NCBI GenBank assembly: GCA_017522015.1 | Contig: JAFXAW010000012.1 | Span: forward strand, 1-64,000 | DNA: 64,000 bases | Source: Oscillospiraceae bacterium | GTDB lineage: Bacteria > Bacillota > Clostridia > Oscillospirales > Oscillospiraceae | Direction of reading: 5' to 3' | Shown here: positions 7,327 to 16,490 of the stretch, one piece after another | Position numbering within the stretch: position 1 is the stretch's first letter | Layout of the letters: each line of letters begins with the position of its first letter | The notes under the pieces: generated by a model | What the model was told of the DNA's origin: nothing | Databases searched by the model: none | The model's input: only the letters and a program-made list of their open reading frames with translations | Position numbers and translations under genes: made by a program

Positions 7327-10300
7327 TCAGAGCTCTACCATCTTGCGGTATTTCTCATACCGCTGCGCGGCATCCTCGCTGCCGGCGGCAAAGAGCGTTT
7401 CCGCATTCTCCGGGAAGCTGAGGCGAAGCGAGGCATAACGGGTCTCCCCTTCCAGGAAATCCGTGTAGTCCAGCGTCGGCGCCTTGCTGTCAAGCTGCAT
7501 GGGATGCTCCCGTCTCGGGTCGTAACGGTAAAGCAGCCAATAGCCGCTGTCCACCGCGCGCTTCATCTCTGCCTGCACATTCTGCATGCCGGCCTTGATG
7601 CCATGGGCGGTGCAGGGCGTATAGGCGATGATAACGGAGGGACCGTCGTAGGCTTCGGCCTCCTTGAGCGCCTTGACGAGCTGATTGGGGTCTGCGCCCA
7701 TGGCGACCTGCGCAACATAGACGTTGCCATAGGTCATCATGATTGCGCCCAGATCTTTCTTGCGGCTGCGCTTGCCGCTGGAGGCAAACTGCGCCACCGC
7801 GCCGATGGGCGTGGCCTTGCTGCTCTGGCCGCCGGTGTTGGAATAGACCTCCGTATCAATGACGAAGACATTGACATTCTCACCGCTGGCGATCACATGG
7901 TCAAGGCCGCCGAAGCCGATGTCATAGGCCCAGCCGTCGCCGCCGTACATCCAAAACGTCTTTTTTGCGAGCTGGTCGCGGGAGGCAAGGATTTCTTTCG
8001 CTGCCTCTCCGCCATCTGTCTCCAGCGCCGCGATCAGCGCATCAGATGCCTTGCGGCTGGCGTCAAAATCATCAAATGCGGCCAGATAATCCGCACAGGC
8101 GGTCTTGAGTTCTCCGCTGACAGACGCCGCCAGCGCCTCGATTTTCTGCTTCACGCGCGCACGCTGCTGGCGCACGGAGAGATAGAGGCCGTAAGCAAGC
8201 TCTGCGTTGTTTTCAAAAAGGCTGTTTGTCCAGGCGGGGCCAAAGCCGCGCTCATTTTTGGTGTAAGGGATGCCGGGCATTGCCGCGCCCCAGGCCTGCG
8301 AGCAGCCGGTGGCGTTCGCCCAATAGACGCGCTCGCCGAAAAGCTGGGTCATCAGCTTGGCATAGGGCGTTTCGCCGCAGCCGGCACAGGCGGCAGAGAA
8401 CTCCAGCAGCGGCTGGCGGAACTGGCTGCCCTTGACCGTCCAGCGGTCAAAGATTTCGCCCTTCTCCGAAACCGCAAGCGCTGCGTTCCATCTCTGCTTT
8501 TTCTCCTCGGTAAGCACGGCAGGCTGCATCTTCAGTGCACCCGCGGGGCAGCATTGCACACAGGAGCCGCAGCCGGTGCAGTCATAATCGGAGACAGCCA
8601 GCATATAGTGCAGGCCCTTGGCTGCCGCATTGCCGGGAATGGTCTGCATTCCGTCCGGCAATGCCGCCTTCTCCTCGTCATTGAGCAGGAACGGCCGGAT
8701 GACCGCGTGGGGGCAGACGAAGGAGCAGCGGTTGCACTGGATGCATTTGGCCGCATCCCAGGCCGGCACGTGCACGGCGATGCCGCGCTTCTCATAAGCG
8801 GTGAGTCCCAGCTCAATGCCGCCATCCGCATAGTTGCGCAAAGCGCTGACCGGCAGGTCATCGCCCTTCTGGCGGTTGACGGGAATGAGCAGATTCTTTA
8901 CCACATCGGGCAAAGTTTCATCAATGGGGAAAGGATCGTTCGGAAGCGATGCCCAGGCCTCCGGCACTGCCTCCTCACGGACTCCCTGCGCGCCGGTTTC
9001 GATGGCGGCAATGTTTTTCGCCACCACCTCGTCGCCCTTGGTGAAGTAGGTTCTGCGCGCAGCATCTTTCATGGCCTCAAGCGCAACTTCCGGCGCGACC
9101 ATGCTTGTCACGGCGAAAAAGGCCGCCTGCAAAACGGTGTTGGTGTGGCTGCCGAGGCCGAGACGCTCGGCGATCGCCACAGCGTCAATGGTATAAAAGC
9201 GGATTTTGTTCTCCGCCAGATAGTGCTTTACGTGATTGGGAAGCCAGGCATCCAGCTCTGCGCCGTGATAACGGCAGTTGAGCAGGAACACGCCGCCCGG
9301 CTTTACCTCCTGCACCATGTCGTACTGGTCGATATAGCTCTCGTTATGGCATGCGACAAAATCCGCGCGTTTCACATAGTAGCTGCTGCGGATCGGCTTT
9401 TTCGAAAAGCGCAGGTGGGACTTGGTGACACCAAAGGATTTCTTGGCGTCGTACTCAAAATATGCCTGTGCGTGCAGCTTTGCCTCCGCAGAGATGATCT
9501 GCACCGTGTTCTTGTTCGCGCCGACGGTTCCGTCCCCGCCGAGGCCCCAGAACTTGCAGCAATAGGTCTCGTCCCCCGCCTCCGGCGTGGAAATAACGTG
9601 CAGTGACCGGTGCGTCACGTCATCCTCAATGCCGATGGTGAAGCTGCGGATGGGTTCCTCCGAAGCGAGATTATCGAACACGGCCAGGATCTGGCTGACG
9701 TCGGTATCCTTGGAGCTCAGCCCGTAGCGGCCGCCGATGATGCGGATCATCCAGCCCGCACCGGCACAGGCCGTGCAGACATCCTGATAAAGCGGCTCGC
9801 CCGCGCTGCCCATCTCCTTGCAGCGGTCGAGCACCGCGATACGCTGCACCGTGGCGGGAATGGCGCGGAAAAGATAGTCCACGGCAAAGGGGCGGAACAG
9901 ATGCACCTGCACAAAGCCGGTTTTGCGGCCGTGGGCGTTGAGATAGTCCACCGCCTCGCAGATCGCGCCGGAAACGCTGCCCATCGCGATCACGACGTCG
10001 GTGGCGTCAGGCGCGCCGTAATAGTTGAACAGATGGTAGTCTCTTCCCGTGATGGCATTGATCTCACGGAAATAGCGCTCCACCGTGTCCGGCAGGGCGT
10101 CATAGAAGCTGTTGTTCGCCTCGCGCACCTGGAAGTAGACATCCGGATTCTGCACCGTATTGCGCAGGACGGGATGCTCCGGGTTAAGCGCCGACGCGCG
10201 GAAGCGTTCGAGTGCATCCCGGTCGAGCAGCGCGGTCAGCCGGTCACGCTCCATCATCTCGGCGGTGTTGATCTCATGGGAGGTGCGGAATCCGTCGAAG

Positions 10301-10809
10301 AAATGCAGGAAAGGAATCCGGCTTTCCACCGCGGCAAGGTGCGCCACGCCGGCAAGGTCAAGGATTTCCTGCACGCTGGCCGTGCTCAGCATGGCAAAGC
10401 CGGTGTTGCGGCAGCTCATCACGTCGCTGTGATCGCCAAAAATGCTCATCGCGTGGGTTCCAACTGTGCGCGCGGCAACATGCAGCACGCAGGGCAGGCG
10501 CTCGCCCGCGATGCGGTGAAGCACCGGCAGCATCAGCATAAGACCCTGACTGGAGGTAAAGCTGGTCGCGAGTGCACCGGCCTGCAGCGCACCATGCACC
10601 GCAGAGATGGCGCCGGCTTCCGACTGCATCTCCGTCAGCGTGACGGTCTGACCAAAGATGTTCTTTCGGCCGTTGGCGCTCCATACGTCCGTATGCTCCG
10701 CCATGGGGCTGGAGGGCGTGATGGGATAGATCGCCGCGATCTCGCTGAAATCATAGGCAACATGGGCCGCAGCCTCGTTGCCGTCCATTGTTACAATCTG
10801 TTTTGCCAT
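7327..10809 (-). CDS. nifJ: Pyruvate:ferredoxin (flavodoxin) oxidoreductase, single-chain
   Basis: 1160 aa, the normal length for homodimeric PFOR. It converts pyruvate and CoA to acetyl-CoA, CO2 and reduced ferredoxin. The N-terminal block IYPITPSSPMAEHTD is domain I. Two [4Fe-4S] motifs of the inserted ferredoxin domain are CIQCNRCSFVCPHAV (near residue 690) and CTGCGSCVQCCPAGA (near 745). The TPP region has FSAACAGCGETPYAK and GGDGWAYDIGFGGLDHV with NTEVYSNTGGQSSK. It is the last gene of the operon beginning with the Leu-type T-box, 73 bases after ilvE, and ends in a strong terminator. In that operon a broader 2-oxoacid specificity is possible but cannot be read from the sequence. Confidence 0.96.
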   Translation of the reverse strand: MAKQIVTMDGNEAAAHVAYDFSEIAAIYPITPSSPMAEHTDVWSANGRKNIFGQTVTLTEMQSEAGAISAVHGALQAGALATSFTSSQGLMLMLPVLHRIAGERLPCVLHVAARTVGTHAMSIFGDHSDVMSCRNTGFAMLSTASVQEILDLAGVAHLAAVESRIPFLHFFDGFRTSHEINTAEMMERDRLTALLDRDALERFRASALNPEHPVLRNTVQNPDVYFQVREANNSFYDALPDTVERYFREINAITGRDYHLFNYYGAPDATDVVIAMGSVSGAICEAVDYLNAHGRKTGFVQVHLFRPFAVDYLFRAIPATVQRIAVLDRCKEMGSAGEPLYQDVCTACAGAGWMIRIIGGRYGLSSKDTDVSQILAVFDNLASEEPIRSFTIGIEDDVTHRSLHVISTPEAGDETYCCKFWGLGGDGTVGANKNTVQIISAEAKLHAQAYFEYDAKKSFGVTKSHLRFSKKPIRSSYYVKRADFVACHNESYIDQYDMVQEVKPGGVFLLNCRYHGAELDAWLPNHVKHYLAENKIRFYTIDAVAIAERLGLGSHTNTVLQAAFFAVTSMVAPEVALEAMKDAARRTYFTKGDEVVAKNIAAIETGAQGVREEAVPEAWASLPNDPFPIDETLPDVVKNLLIPVNRQKGDDLPVSALRNYADGGIELGLTAYEKRGIAVHVPAWDAAKCIQCNRCSFVCPHAVIRPFLLNDEEKAALPDGMQTIPGNAAAKGLHYMLAVSDYDCTGCGSCVQCCPAGALKMQPAVLTEEKKQRWNAALAVSEKGEIFDRWTVKGSQFRQPLLEFSAACAGCGETPYAKLMTQLFGERVYWANATGCSQAWGAAMPGIPYTKNERGFGPAWTNSLFENNAELAYGLYLSVRQQRARVKQKIEALAASVSGELKTACADYLAAFDDFDASRKASDALIAALETDGGEAAKEILASRDQLAKKTFWMYGGDGWAYDIGFGGLDHVIASGENVNVFVIDTEVYSNTGGQSSKATPIGAVAQFASSGKRSRKKDLGAIMMTYGNVYVAQVAMGADPNQLVKALKEAEAYDGPSVIIAYTPCTAHGIKAGMQNVQAEMKRAVDSGYWLLYRYDPRREHPMQLDSKAPTLDYTDFLEGETRYASLRLSFPENAETLFAAGSEDAAQRYEKYRKMVEL

Positions 10810-10882
10810 TTGAATTATCCTCTTTTTTCAGAGTCCGGTTTTTGCATACGAAATTCCGGCATTCGTTTGTCGCGTTCGGGCT

Positions 10883-11947
10883 TTACACGGGGCAGATCCA
10901 GCCGAACTTATCCTCGGCGCGGCCCCACTGGATGCCGGTGAGCTTGTCGTAAAGCTCCTGCGATGTCTCGCCGATCTTGCCGCCGCCGATCTCATAATCC
11001 ACGCCCTTGTAGGACAGAACGCCCACGGGAGAGACAACCGCCGCGGTGCCGCAGCCCCAGGCCTCTTCCAGCGTGCCGTTCTGCGCGGCCTCAATCAGTT
11101 CCTCGGCGCTGATACGGCGCTCCACGGGCTCCTTGCCCTCGGCACGGAGCAGCTCCAGAATGCTCTTGCGGGTGATGCCGGGCAGGATGGATCCGTTGAG
11201 CATCGGGGTGACGATCTGGCCGCTGATTTTGAACATGACGTTCATGGCGCCGACTTCCTCAATGTACTTGCGCTCCACACCGTCGAGCCACAGCACCTGA
11301 GAATAGCCCTTCTCCTCGGCACGGTCGCCCGCGCGGACAGATGCGCCGTAGTTACCGCCGCACTTGGCTTCGCCGGTGCCGCCGCGCACAGCGCGGACAT
11401 CCTCGTCCTCGATCATGATCTTAACAGGCGTCAGGCCGCCGGGATAATAGCTGCCGGAGGGAGAAAGGATGATGAGGAAGCGGACATGGGAAGAACCGTG
11501 CACGCCTAGCTTGGCATCGTCGCCAATCATAAACGGACGGATGTAAAGGCTGGTGCCCTCGCTGTACGGCACCCAGTCGGCATCCAGCGCGATCAGCTGC
11601 TTGAGCGCTTCAATCGCGAAGTCCACATCCAACTCGGGCAGACCCATGCGGACTGCGGAGCGGTTCATGCGCAGGAAGTTCTCTCTCGGGCGGAAAAGCT
11701 GCACGCCGCCGTCTGCGCGGCGATAGGCCTTCAGGCCCTCAAAGATCTCGGCGCCGTAGTGCAAAACGGAGGACGCGGGGCTGATGGAAAGATCACCGAA
11801 CGGAACGATCTCCGCATCGTGCCAGCCAATGCCCTTATCCCAGAGCATCACAAACATATGGTCGGTAAAAACTTTCCCGAAGCCGAGCTTGCTCTCGTCG
11901 GCAGGCTTCACCGCAGGATTGGTATTCTTCGTAACTTTGATTTCCAT
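10883..11947 (-). CDS. ilvE: Branched-chain amino acid aminotransferase
   Basis: 354 aa, fold-type IV PLP enzyme that interconverts Leu, Ile or Val with their 2-oxoacids using 2-oxoglutarate/glutamate. Signatures are LHYGAEIFEGLKAYR near residue 63, the PLP Schiff-base lysine in GTGEAKCGGNYGAS (Lys195), YIEEVGAMNVMF near 232 and PGITRKSILEL near 260. AAGGAGG precedes the start at 11947. It lies 36 bases downstream of the TIM-barrel/synthetase fusion in the Leu-type T-box operon, giving the transamination step of the proposed branched-chain pathway. Confidence 0.96.
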   Translation of the reverse strand: MEIKVTKNTNPAVKPADESKLGFGKVFTDHMFVMLWDKGIGWHDAEIVPFGDLSISPASSVLHYGAEIFEGLKAYRRADGGVQLFRPRENFLRMNRSAVRMGLPELDVDFAIEALKQLIALDADWVPYSEGTSLYIRPFMIGDDAKLGVHGSSHVRFLIILSPSGSYYPGGLTPVKIMIEDEDVRAVRGGTGEAKCGGNYGASVRAGDRAEEKGYSQVLWLDGVERKYIEEVGAMNVMFKISGQIVTPMLNGSILPGITRKSILELLRAEGKEPVERRISAEELIEAAQNGTLEEAWGCGTAAVVSPVGVLSYKGVDYEIGGGKIGETSQELYDKLTGIQWGRAEDKFGWICPV

Positions 11948-11983
11948 GGTAATTTCCTCCTTGATCTATCGTAAAATGTTTTC

Positions 11984-14464
11984 TTATTTCTTCAGACCCA
12001 GTTTTTCCACAGCCTGCTCGCGCATTTTGTACTTCAAAACTTTTCCGGCGGCGTTCATCGGGAACGCATCCACAAAATCAATATACTTCGGAACTTTGTG
12101 GCGCGCAAGACTTGCTGTGATAAACTTACGCATTTCCGGCTCGGAAACGCTGCCCGCTTCCTTCAGAATGATGCAGGCCATGGCTTCCTCGCCGTATTTT
12201 TCATCCGGCACGCCGATCACCTGCACATCCTGTACGCCGGGATGCGTGTAGATGAACTCCTCAATCTCCTTGGGATAGAGATTCTCGCCGCCGCGGATAA
12301 TCATATCCTTGAGTCTGCCGGTGATGCGGTAGCAGCCGTTCTCATCCTTGCAGGCCAGATCGCCGGAGTGGAGCCAGCCATCCGCATCAATGGTGTCCCG
12401 CGTGGCCTCGGGCATCTTGTAATAGCCCTTCATGGTGTTGTAGCCGCGGGCGCAGAACTCTCCGTTGACGCCGACGCCAACCTCCTCCCCCGTTTCGGGG
12501 TCGATGACCTTGCACTGCACGTGCGGGAAGGCATAGCCAACCGTCTCCGTGCGAAGCATCAGATCGTCCGTCCAGCTGCTCATGGTGTTGCCCGGCGCGC
12601 ACTCGGTCTGTCCGTAGACGCTGACGATGCCGGTCATGTTCATCTCGTCCGGCTGTGCAGCTCTGCGCATCAGCTCCGGCGGGCAGCCGGAGCCGGCCAT
12701 GATGCCGGTGCGCATATGGGAAAAGTCCGTCTTGCGATAGTCGGGATGGTTAAACATGGCAATGAACATCGTCGGCACGCCGTTAAAGCAGGTAATGTGC
12801 TCCTGATGGATGCAGGCGAGAGAAGATTTTGCGGAGAAATACGGCATGGGGCACATGGTGGCGCCATGCGTCATCGAGGCCGTCATAGACAAGGTCATGC
12901 CGAAGCAATGGAACATCGGCACCTGAATCATCATCCGGTCCGCCGTGGACAGGCCCATACGGTCGCCAATGCACTTGCCGTTGTTGACCACGTTATAGTG
13001 CGTCAGCATTACGCCTTTGGGGAAGCCGGTTGTGCCGGAGGTATACTGCATATTGCACACATCGTCCGGCCGCACACGGGCCGCCACGCGGGCAAGCTCT
13101 TCCCTGGGCACCATGTCGGCGCGGGCCATGGCCTCGTCAAAGGTGAGGCAGCCCGGCTGGCGGAAGCCAACCGTGATGACATTGCGGAGGAAGGGCAGTT
13201 TTTTGCAGTGGAGGGCTTTGCCGGGCTGGCTGGAAGCGATCTCCGGGCAGAGTTCATTGATGATGCCGGCATAATCGCTATCCAGACTGCTGTCAATCAT
13301 CACAAGCGTGTGGGTATCGCTCTGCCGGAGCAGATATTCCGCCTCGTGGATCTTATAGGCGGTGTTCACCGTGACGAGAACCGCGCCGAGCTTGGTGGTC
13401 GCCCAGAAAGTGATGTACCACGCTGGCACATTGGTGGCCCAGATGGCAACCTTGCTGCCGGCCTTGACGCCAAGGCTCATCAGCGCGCGGGCAAAATTAT
13501 CCACATCCTCGCGGAACTCCTCATAGGTGCGGGTATAGTCGAGTGTGGTATATTTGAACGCATACTGGTCCGGAAACTCCTCCACCATGCGGTCAAGCAC
13601 CTGCGGAAAGGTCAGGTTGATCAGCTCGTCCTTTTTCCATACATACTGCCCCGTGCCGTCGTGGTTGGGATAGAGCACGCGCTTTTTGCCTCTGGGGCTC
13701 TCAAAACGGTGCATATAGTTGACAAAGTGCGGAAAGATGATCTCATAATCCGTCAGCTCTTCCATCCACTCCGGCTTCCACTCCAGAGAAATGAAACCGT
13801 CATAGTCAACGGAAGAGAGCGCACGCATGAAATCCGCCATGGGGAGGGTGCCTTCTCCGACGAGCTCAAAGCTCTCATCGTCATCGCTGTCGCGCAGATG
13901 CACATGCTTGACATAGGCGCCGAGGTTCGTGATGGTCTGCGCGGGCGTCTCGCCCTTTTCGCGGAAAGGATGGTGCACAATCCAGAGCACGGCAAGCTGG
14001 TCGCAGGCAAAGTGGTTCATCAGATCGCGCAGACGCGCCGTGTCGGCAAAAATGCCGGTGGTTTTCATGAGGATGGTGATTCCCTTCTCCTCCGCGATCG
14101 GGAGCAGCTGCTCCAGCACGGCGGTGACGTGGGCAACATCGTCCTCTTTGGCGGCAACGGCAACATAGGGGCTGCGCAGATCCGCCGTCAGCTCCATCAG
14201 CTCCCGGATGCGCCCGACCGTCGCTTCGTCCGCGGTGGAGAGGTCATAGGCGCTGTCCATGCAGGGAATGCTCAAATTTTTCTCGCGGAGAGTGCGGAGT
14301 GTGGACACCACGGCGTATTTATGGAAGGGTCCTCCCTTGCCGATCAGTTCCGGTGCGCGGAAAACATCATAGAGTTCAATGCCGGAAAAGTTCATTTCCT
14401 GCGCAGCGTCCATACACTCGGTCCAGCTCATGTTCCAGCCGCGGGTGGAAAAGGAGAGATTCAT
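11984..14464 (-). CDS. Sugar-isomerase-like TIM barrel fused to acyl-CoA synthetase
   Basis: 826 aa. Residues 1 to about 265 match an AP-endonuclease-2/xylose-isomerase-like TIM barrel (MNLSFSTRGWNMSWTECMDA, AVLWIVHHPF, KHVHLRDSDDDESF, FISLEWKPEW), with His, Asp and Glu placed as metal ligands. From about 285 to the end is an AMP-forming ligase with P-loop YTSGTTGFPKGVML, VYGQTE, TGRLKDMIIRGGENLYPKE and the lysine motif NAAGKVLKYK. Fatty/branched acyl activation is likely; what the barrel adds is unknown. Its start overlaps the LeuA-like stop by 4 bases and GAGGAGG precedes it. It may be a bifunctional enzyme or use the barrel to make or sense a sugar or hydroxy-acid partner. Confidence 0.92.
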   Translation of the reverse strand: MNLSFSTRGWNMSWTECMDAAQEMNFSGIELYDVFRAPELIGKGGPFHKYAVVSTLRTLREKNLSIPCMDSAYDLSTADEATVGRIRELMELTADLRSPYVAVAAKEDDVAHVTAVLEQLLPIAEEKGITILMKTTGIFADTARLRDLMNHFACDQLAVLWIVHHPFREKGETPAQTITNLGAYVKHVHLRDSDDDESFELVGEGTLPMADFMRALSSVDYDGFISLEWKPEWMEELTDYEIIFPHFVNYMHRFESPRGKKRVLYPNHDGTGQYVWKKDELINLTFPQVLDRMVEEFPDQYAFKYTTLDYTRTYEEFREDVDNFARALMSLGVKAGSKVAIWATNVPAWYITFWATTKLGAVLVTVNTAYKIHEAEYLLRQSDTHTLVMIDSSLDSDYAGIINELCPEIASSQPGKALHCKKLPFLRNVITVGFRQPGCLTFDEAMARADMVPREELARVAARVRPDDVCNMQYTSGTTGFPKGVMLTHYNVVNNGKCIGDRMGLSTADRMMIQVPMFHCFGMTLSMTASMTHGATMCPMPYFSAKSSLACIHQEHITCFNGVPTMFIAMFNHPDYRKTDFSHMRTGIMAGSGCPPELMRRAAQPDEMNMTGIVSVYGQTECAPGNTMSSWTDDLMLRTETVGYAFPHVQCKVIDPETGEEVGVGVNGEFCARGYNTMKGYYKMPEATRDTIDADGWLHSGDLACKDENGCYRITGRLKDMIIRGGENLYPKEIEEFIYTHPGVQDVQVIGVPDEKYGEEAMACIILKEAGSVSEPEMRKFITASLARHKVPKYIDFVDAFPMNAAGKVLKYKMREQAVEKLGLKK

Positions 14465-15876
14465 ACTTCGCCCTCCTCATAAACAATTTTGTTCACCGCG
14501 CCGAGATAGGCACGGATGGAAGAACCGATCACGTCCGTGGAGATGCCGCGACCGGAATAGATTTTTCCGCCGGAGCGCAGACGCACCACCGTTTCACCCA
14601 TCGCCTCGCGCCCCTCGGTAACGGCCTGAATCTGGAAATCATCCAGCTCGTAATGATGGCCGATGATCTGCTCGATAGCAAGGAAAGAGGCATCCACAGG
14701 GCCGTCGCCAAGACAGACACTCTCGAGCAGCTGCTCATTTTTGCGAAGCTGCATATGGCAGGTGGCGGAGATGGAGTTACCGGAGGTAACCACATAGTTT
14801 TCCAAACGATAAGTCGGCGGCACCTGCAGCGCCGCGGAAGCGACAATGGCATCCAGTTCGCGCGCGCCGACGCTCTCTTTCTTTTCCGCAATACGGCAAA
14901 AGGCCTCATAAACCTTCGCCCCGTCCTCCTCGCTGAGATCGTAGCCCAGTTTGGCAGCCGCCTTGATCACGGCGCCGAGATCATCATGCACCGTGAGCTC
15001 CACATCGCCGCGGGACTCCTGCACGCCGTTGTCAAAGGCAGAGGACTTGCTGCGATTGGTTTCGCACATCCAGCGAATCTGTCCGATGGTGCGCTGCAGC
15101 TCCGTTGTGCGCACGCCGCAGCGGGCGCCAAAGCCGTCACCCTTGGCCTGCAGGATGCGCGCCAGCTTTTCCAGAGATGCGGTCATCTCCCCGCAGGCGG
15201 CAACCTTCACCTCATCCGCGCCGGCGCGGATGGCACTCACAGCGCAGGAATCAGCCATGTAAAGCGCGTTGGAGCAGCGCACGCCGAGGCGGATATGTTC
15301 GGGAATCGCGGCGCGGATGTCCGCGATAAATCGGTAACACTCCTCCGGCAGCATCGTACCCGCCGTGTCACAGATCGTGACAATGTCACAGCCGGCCTCA
15401 GCCGCCGCGGCAATGGCCTCACGCAAAAACTCCGGCTCGCTGCGGGATGCATCCTCCGCTACAAACTCGATTTCGCAGCCGCAGGTCTTGCACAGCGCCG
15501 TCATCTCCCGGATCATTTCCAGCACGGCGGCGGGCTTTTTGCGGCAGAGATACTCCATCTGCACCGTGCTGACCGGCGCGACCACCTGCAGGCGGGCTTT
15601 TTTTGCCTCACCAAGCGCGTTCCATGTCAGCTCCACGCTCTCCGGCTCGGCCAGCGTGACCGGCACGGCGAGCACGCTGCCCTTGATGGCAGAGGCCAGC
15701 GACTTGATCAGCAGACTGTCCGTCCGGCGGTTCTCGATATGTCCCGCCTCGATGACGGAAACGCCGAGCTTGTCCAGTAGTTTCGCCAGTTCGATCTTCT
15801 CGCGAAAGCTGAGGGAGTATCCCTCCGTTGTGCCGGAACGGTTAATCGTGATGTCGCTGATCGAGATGTTACGCAT
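14461..15876 (-). CDS. LeuA-like protein with degenerate metal site
   Basis: 471 aa. Architecture is that of 2-isopropylmalate synthase: an HMGL-like TIM barrel (residues 1 to about 265), a linker, and a C-terminal LeuA allosteric/dimer domain (LENYVVTSGNSISATCHMQL, LGDGPVDASFLAIEQI, STDVIGSSIRAYLGAVNKI). The catalytic RDGEQ-type motif is replaced by NRSGTTEG and the HxH metal motif (usually HNDLGLA) by CSNALYMA, so canonical condensation looks impossible. The start at 15876 (MRNISISD) follows AAGGAG; the 49-codon upstream frame runs through the T-box terminator. It heads an operon controlled by a Leu-type T-box. Roles could be leucine sensing, a scaffold, or an altered lyase. Confidence 0.9.
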   Translation of the reverse strand: MRNISISDITINRSGTTEGYSLSFREKIELAKLLDKLGVSVIEAGHIENRRTDSLLIKSLASAIKGSVLAVPVTLAEPESVELTWNALGEAKKARLQVVAPVSTVQMEYLCRKKPAAVLEMIREMTALCKTCGCEIEFVAEDASRSEPEFLREAIAAAAEAGCDIVTICDTAGTMLPEECYRFIADIRAAIPEHIRLGVRCSNALYMADSCAVSAIRAGADEVKVAACGEMTASLEKLARILQAKGDGFGARCGVRTTELQRTIGQIRWMCETNRSKSSAFDNGVQESRGDVELTVHDDLGAVIKAAAKLGYDLSEEDGAKVYEAFCRIAEKKESVGARELDAIVASAALQVPPTYRLENYVVTSGNSISATCHMQLRKNEQLLESVCLGDGPVDASFLAIEQIIGHHYELDDFQIQAVTEGREAMGETVVRLRSGGKIYSGRGISTDVIGSSIRAYLGAVNKIVYEEGEV

Positions 15877-15930
15877 AGTGGTCTTCTCCTTTTCGGTATT
15901 GGAATACGCATCTGCATGGGGGTATGTAAC

Positions 15931-15965
15931 AAAAAATCCCCAAAGCCGACTTTGCAGCTTCAGGG
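15931..15965 (-). terminator. T-box regulatory terminator
   Basis: Arms TCCCTGAAGC / GCTTTGGGGA (minus-strand sense, with G-U pairs), loop of about 9 nt, then six U residues. It lies between the T-box motif and the LeuA-like start codon. Confidence 0.82.
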
Positions 15966-16229
15966 ACGAAATGTATTTCCGCGTTACCACCCTGATTATT
16001 ACCCCTTCGCAGGGAATAATCACTCTCGGACTCCAACAAGTCCATGGCCTGTTAACGGGGCCGGCCGGGTCAAACTACTGAAAAGCGCTTTCGCGCCCCG
16101 TTCGCAAGACCTGCTCGGGAGGCAGATCGCCATTGTGGCCTTCGGCATCGGCTCACACCATGCGCCGACTCTCTGAAACGCTCCAACCACGGCAAAACTC
16201 CGTCATCGCATTTGAAAAATATTGTAGTT
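15931..16229 (-). promoter_or_regulatory. T-box riboswitch leader, apparent Leu (CUG) specifier
   Basis: On the minus strand: stem I AGAGAG at 16169-16174, the specifier position reading CTG at 16123-16125 (before CCTCCCGAGC), and the antiterminator T-box TGGTAACGCGG at 15979-15989, followed by a regulatory terminator. It controls the LeuA-like/fusion ligase/ilvE/nifJ operon. The window also encodes tRNA-Leu with anticodon CAG, which would pair with this specifier. T-box identity is firm; the specifier is assigned by alignment with the other leader. Confidence 0.88.
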
Positions 16230-16258
16230 ATTAAACCATTTTCATCCTGCTTTGTCAA
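16230..16258 (-). promoter_or_regulatory. Promoter of the Leu-type T-box operon
   Basis: Minus-strand TTGACA (16253-16258), 17-bp spacer, TTTAAT (16230-16235), directly upstream of the T-box stem I. Confidence 0.75.
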
Positions 16259-16414
16259 CACCTGATTGCGGAAAAGGGCGCCAAAAACTTTCCGTTTTCA
16301 AGCCTCTTTTTTGTAACACACGCTCAACTGCTCTGCATAATATTCCGGGCACAACTGAAAACTTATGCTTCAAACCGCAAAGAGCCGGAAATCCTTTCGC
16401 CCCTTGCGCAAAAC
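16259..16414. other. Intergenic, nothing recognised
   Basis: Between the T-box promoter and the terminator of the ABC operon. No coding potential, RNA motif or repeat was seen. Confidence 0.5.
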
Positions 16415-16450
16415 GAAAAGCCCCGGGAAGGCGCTGCCTTCCCGGGGGCT
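16415..16450 (-). terminator. Terminator of the carbohydrate ABC operon
   Basis: A GC-rich stem (GCCCCCGGGAAGGC with its partner, one mismatch/bulge) is followed on the minus strand by CTTTTCGTTTT. It ends the transcript of the solute-binding protein gene. Confidence 0.8.
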
Positions 16451-16490
16451 ATGAAAATTACAGGTTTTTGGGGAAACCTCCGGCTTCCGT

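Noticed and set aside
7309..9606. 765-aa plus-strand open frame
   Set aside because: Antisense shadow of nifJ; its sequence is rich in His, Arg and Ala with no domain.
15877..16023. 49-codon N-terminal extension of the LeuA-like protein
   Set aside because: It runs through the T-box antiterminator/terminator region; ATG 15876 has a proper ribosome site.
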